From the NCBI GenBank assembly GCA_963513935.1, contig OY740765.1:148391830-148455829 (forward strand): a stretch of DNA of 64,000 bases. Reading direction: 5' to 3'. The position numbers and the translations under genes were made by a program. The DNA comes from Aphrophora alni (taxonomy: Eukaryota > Arthropoda > Insecta > Hemiptera > Aphrophoridae). Shown in pieces: positions 29,301 to 35,300 of the stretch (within the stretch, counting starts at the first letter, position 1; each line of letters starts with the position of its first letter). The notes under the pieces are model-generated. The model worked only from the letters and a program-made list of their open reading frames with translations. It was not told the origin of the DNA and did not search any database.

Positions 29301-32300
29301 TTTGGTAGCGAGCTTTCCAGTACAGATTGCCATAGCATTTTCTTCTCTGCAGATCTTAGTTTATCTTCATGTATGTAACCCACTTCTCGGCACACTCTAA
29401 TTTCCTCGGTCGTTGAAAGTTCAACCCTATACAGATGAGCAAAGAGACAGTCATGAGCAGTTTTAAGTCTAAATTTTGCAACTGCCTCCTTTCTTGATTT
29501 TTTACAGCTATTGGTTCAAAACTTTTTTATCCCTGACCAAATTTTACCATCCAACAAATTTTTGTCTTCTTGGCACAGTGAGATTCTATATTCTTTCCAA
29601 TCAGCCATTTCAGTGAGTTGTAATATGATTCCTCTTTTTGCTGTAAACTTTGGTGTCCTATTTTTTGGCAGAGTATCGACCAAGTAATTTCTCATAAATG
29701 TGATGAGATCCACTGGATGGGTATGATATCTGTTGTTTCAGTTTTGCTCAGATGTTGTTTGATCATTCAACAATTCAACAGTACAGCATGAATGGCTGAT
29801 CTTTCAATCCAACAAGAGCACAGCATTAGAAAAACAATTTGGTTTCCAAATGATATTTTGTAATCCCACTTGTATTAAAGATCCAACTCAGTTTTAAAAC
29901 TTCAATTTCATTCAGTCCAACGACAAAAATACATACTCCTGCACAGCCCAAACCATCCTTTAATGATCCAACCGTATACACTTCTAGCCAGTGTTTGCTT
30001 GAAATTGTTCACATATAGTATAATTTTTGACGATACTTGAAACTTATATTGACCAACAAGAAATTCATGTCAAAGGAGATTGGAAATAAAAATTCAATTA
30101 ATTAACAAAATTGCAGATTCAGTACTTAGAGTCTCGGAATTACGAGTTTTCAATCCGAGCCTTGTAAAACAAATTGTTCCTTGATGTCTAAAACACAAAA
30201 CGTGAGTGAAAATTTTTGATTCTGACAAAAAATTTGTTTTCCCTTCCTGCACAAATATAAAGGTTTCCTAGCTTTGGCAGTGAGGAAGCAATCCGTTTCC
30301 CCCACCTGCTCACACCACAACACCCCTGCTGTCGAGTCTCTCACTGCAGTTAGTTGTGTCTGTTTCACTGACTCTTTTAGGTTTGTCCTTGTCGGAACAG
30401 TATAGTGTTGTCTTTTGTTTTATTTATTGACTGTTTTTGTTTGTACATCTTTTAAGAATAAGTAAACAAAGAAAAGAAAATTTGTGCCTTTGAAGATTAA
30501 ATTAGAAGTGTTGAAACGACTTAACAAAGGAGAAATAATTTGAAATTTCCTCTTGAATTCTGTATTGGCATAGTTACAATTGGTGGCTAGCAAAAAGTAC
30601 AAATTAAATTGGAACAATTTTCTTCAAAAAAATGCTGTGAAGAATCTCTTAACCGAAAAACTGTAAAGTAGTTTGATAAAACAAGTGAGACGTAGTACAT
30701 GTGGTTTACGCAACAGAGACAGAAGAGGGCTCCGATTTTTGGCCTAATCTTGTAAGAGAAAGGCTTGTTTTTTAGAAACCAACTGCAGGAAGGGGAAGAC
30801 AGTTTCACCGCTAGTGTGTGCTGGCTCAACAAGTAGAAGAAGATGTGTGGAGTGCGTCAACTAGATGTATGCGGAGAAAAACTCTCTGGTGACTGAGGCT
30901 TTTTCGGAATTTATTGTAAAGTTTAAAAAATCATAACTGAAGAAAATTTATCTAATGAACAAATTACAACTGCGACATAACTGGTTTCAATTTCAAAATA
31001 TTGCCGGCAAAAATACTTGCTACTCGTGAATAAAAAAGTAAAGAGGAGCTCACAGTTATGCCAACTTCGAATGCAGCTGGAAACCACAAACTAAAACTTG
31101 TTGTGATTGGGAAGTCTGCCAAGCCAAGAGCATACAAAAATGTAACCATGTCACCTCTTCTGGTTATCTAAACGCATAAAAACTCATTTGTACCATAGTG
31201 TAAAAAGTTTTTAAAAGATGAGGGATTGCCATGGAAAGTTATTTTGACAATAGATAATGCATCCTCACATTCAAGTGTAGACGAACTGCAGTGTGACAGA
31301 ATCCGTGGATTGTTTCTCCCACCAAACATTACCAGTTTTATTCAGCCAATGGTTCAGGGCGTTCTGGAATGCCTAAAGATAAGTATCATCGGTGATTGCT
31401 ACAATCAATCTTGCATTCAGAAGACAATGAAAGCCCATTGTAGCAGTTACAAAGTGACTGTGAAGGGGGGGGGGAGGCGTTGCGTACTGGATCAGTAAGT
31501 CTTCGAACAATATAAAGTCACATACAATTTCTAAGTCATTAGAAAAAATTCTACAAGAAAGTAGACCTAACACAGAAACTGAAGATTTTGAAGACAAGGA
31601 TGATCACCCATTGTGTAATTAAGTCAGAAGATTGCCAGGATATAAAGAGGCAGAAAATGTTGAAATAACTTAGTGGTTAAATTCAGATGAGTAGTGGAAG
31701 ATAGAGACTCTTCTATAATTAATTGACATGATTAACACCTCAATGCAGTGTGAGTGATGAGGATGACGGGACCGAAACTGTACCGCTGATGGCTTTTCCA
31801 CCCATAAATTTAGGAAGTCCAAGTTTTCAATAGTTCGAGGTGGTTGTTGTCCGGTTCACCTTGAACTATCTAGACTCTACTATACTAATTTATAGTATAT
31901 ATTCTCTTTAGAAGTTTTGGTTGACAATAAAATATTTTCTTCTCAACAGGTATACTACAAAAAAAACTGAAGATGGGCTCAGTATTTATTTGTATGTGAT
32001 GGTACTAAATTGGCCAACAGATGGAGTAATCAAATTGAAATGCCCTAAAATAACTGGGCATAGCGCCGTTATCAAAATGCTTGGTGTTAATTCAGACCTA
32101 CAGGTAAGGCTTTTTAAGTTATTTCAATCTTTCTTAATTATTTTTATGTTTAGTAATATACTTTATTAATTTGATCTGAAATTTATGGTGTTGTTTGTAT
32201 TCAATACAAGCAACATTATTCATAATAATGTTTTGTGAAGATACAGTGTAGTCTCGATTATTCGACCTTCTGTTTTCTGACGTGTCAAAAGTACATACTT

Positions 32301-35300
32301 TACATACACTATTTATGAAATAAATATGACATCCTTTTAGTGCTGAAAATAAAACGGTCTATTTTACATTAGAGTGCTATCGGGTTAGATTTTTTTATTT
32401 TTTTTTATTTGTCTAAAGTACTATTTTAATTTGAATTCATTGAGTTATAAGTAGATAGATAAAAAAAATAGAACTCAGCTTTTTGAAAGGTTTTTATATT
32501 TTTTACAATTAAAAAAGATTTAGAGTAATTTCCTTGTAACAGATCCAAATATCTAGAGTGGCCATATTTTTTATTACACTTTTAGAAACCTATAGGGTTT
32601 TTTTCTTTTTTTTTTTTCTGAAGTTAAAAAATATTACTGCCATGAAAAATATGCCTTCCTCAAAATGTTTTTTGGGTATGATATACCTCGAAGCAATCAT
32701 CTGGATGCAAAGTTGGGGTGGATACACATGTCTTACAAAAATATACTGTCTCTTTTCGAAATCCTTTTTTCAAACTCACAATACATCTTGTGCCCCTCAC
32801 TTTCTTTGATAAGAAATGTCGTCCTTCAAGTCTTTCATGTGGAGGTCCTTGAGGTTTCCGTCCTGGTTTTCTCTTCTTCTGCTGGGAAAATCTTTCTGCA
32901 ACGAGATCCTGCACCAAACTTTCCCGAAATTCTTCATGGGTCATTGGTTTCTTACTGTACTGAGTTTGTGTGGCTTTATACAATAAATAAGAGTTCACAA
33001 CATCCACTTCCAATAGCCAAAAAACACCTTTCTGTACCATTTGTGTTCCAGTTGAAATAAACAATATGCGGCACAAAATATTACACAGTTCACGCTCAGA
33101 AGCTGACTGTGAAATACAGAAATCACGTCATACGCATCAGTGAAGACCAAATATTGGCGCCCGGTTGCTATGACAACCAAATGACGATAGATAGCGGGCA
33201 ATCTTACACAATAAATGAACTGCAGCTGTCTGCCTATACCAAAACAACATCGCCCTGCTATCTATTGAAATTTTGGTGAACTAAATTAGTCAACAGATGT
33301 CAAATATCAATTTTACGAGATTTTCCGTAATACGTTTAACCGAGATGTTGACCTTACGAGATATCACGTAATATGCGTGCAAAGGGTTAAAGCTTATACA
33401 TACAATAATACTGCTTATTAATATTCATTCTTCAAAAATATGTTACATAGTTTGCTTGAAACACCGTAACCTAATTACTGTACACGAATGTAAAATTGAA
33501 TATTGTAGTCCAAGAAAAATATGTGATTGACCTTATATGGTCTCGGTCGCATATTAACTCTAGCGTGGTAACCGTGGCACCAGTGCACTCACCACTCCCA
33601 CTATTCCACATAAGCGTTATGTGTCACTGAGTCAGTTCTGTTCCTTGCTATTTTACTGTGAATACAGCTGTATGTGTGTGTAAATTTTTTGTCACATACA
33701 TTCTTGTGGTGAAATAGTGTTTTTTGTACTGTAATGTCGAAAGAAAAAAAAGAAAGAAGGTCATTCCTTCAATTGAGACAAAGTTAGAAGCTTTAAAATG
33801 ACTGGATAGAGGTGAAACTGTGCAGAAAATTACTGATGAAGAGTTACTGTAGGCGATTGGAAAAGAAAGAGTTGTGACCTAGAAAAATGAAGTTGCAATT
33901 GGCATTCAGAAGATGTTCTTAAAAAAAAAAAAAGGTATGAAAGGTTATGAGTATGAAAAACCAAGTGAGGTATTATTTTTATGGTTTTCTCAACAGAAAA
34001 ATAAAGAAGTGCCTATTTTAGGTCCTATTCTGCAGCAAAAAGCTCTTATGTTCCAAAAACAATTAAAAGATGGCAAAGAAGGTTTAACAGCAAGCGTCGA
34101 TTGGAAAAAAATATGGAGCAAGACAATTAACTGTCTGCTGCAAAAAGTTATTGGCGGACTGTAATAACGTAAAAAAATTAAAGCCTATTATATGTTTAAA
34201 AGTACGCGGTAAAGTACATATGGAGGGGGGAAGCTGTTGAAATAATATTCAGTCTTCAGTAACTTCATTTATAAGAACAAAATGGATTTTCAAAACAAGA
34301 AAATAAATAATCATGTTTAATCTTAGTATAATTTATTTAATAAGAAGTGTTTATTAGTTTGTGTGAAAAATAGGGGTATGTGAAGTCTTTGTAACAGCAA
34401 AGCGGAAAAGACGCTTTCGGAAGTGAAATATCTCGTGGTTTTGGATAGTCAGTATAAGTCCAGCGTCTGGAGAGACAAGGTGTAATAAGTTAGAGTCCAG
34501 CAGTTGAACTAGTAAAACGTGTTTTGTGCTTAAAGATACTTTTCATAATGTAGTTGAAATGTATGAAAAAACTGTTTTAAATTAAATGATTACTATAATA
34601 AATATTTATTAGTGATCGGTAGTAGTTCATGAATTGACTTTTTAACTAAAGAGACAGAAAAGTGTTTAGTATGGATAACGTGTTAAATAAAGAGACAATA
34701 GACAATTTTGCATAGAGTAATAAACACGGACGGCTAATGAACAATCGTAAAGTGTAACATGGACTAATAATTTAATAGACATTCTTAACACTAACGTTTT
34801 AGTTCTGCAATAAAAATGACTTCGAGGGACATAGCTCTCCAGGAACACCATCGTACAAAAGGCCATGCGGTTTGGACAAAGAAATAGAGTGATATGATTT
34901 AAGACAACGGACTGGTAACTCTGTATTATTTAATATGTAAATTTCTAATCGTTAATTGTCTAAAATTTATCATATTTGATATTGTTGTTTTTTTTTGTAA
35001 ATTTAATACTTACAAATAATAAAATTCTTTTATGTAAAAGAATATTAAATATCGATTGACATAATTTTTCTTTTAAAGTAATGTAGACTCAACATTAAGA
35101 AACAGATAAATTTAATCTGTTAAGTTCTATAAATAATTCTTTAGTTGCAACTTAAAACTTAAAGTAAATTCAAGATTTTTTTATTTAAATTTAAAACCTT
35201 CTTAAAAGGAAATAAAATATTTGATCATAGGATGTATAATATAAGTTATTTACATGATATGTTACAATAATGATGTCTATGTACTGATATTTTATGTTTA

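Noticed and set aside
32365..32392. gtgctatcgggttag as the left end of the piggyBac in the Tigger
   Set aside because: It points the same way as the right end at 33386, so it cannot be its inverted partner, and TTAA is absent.
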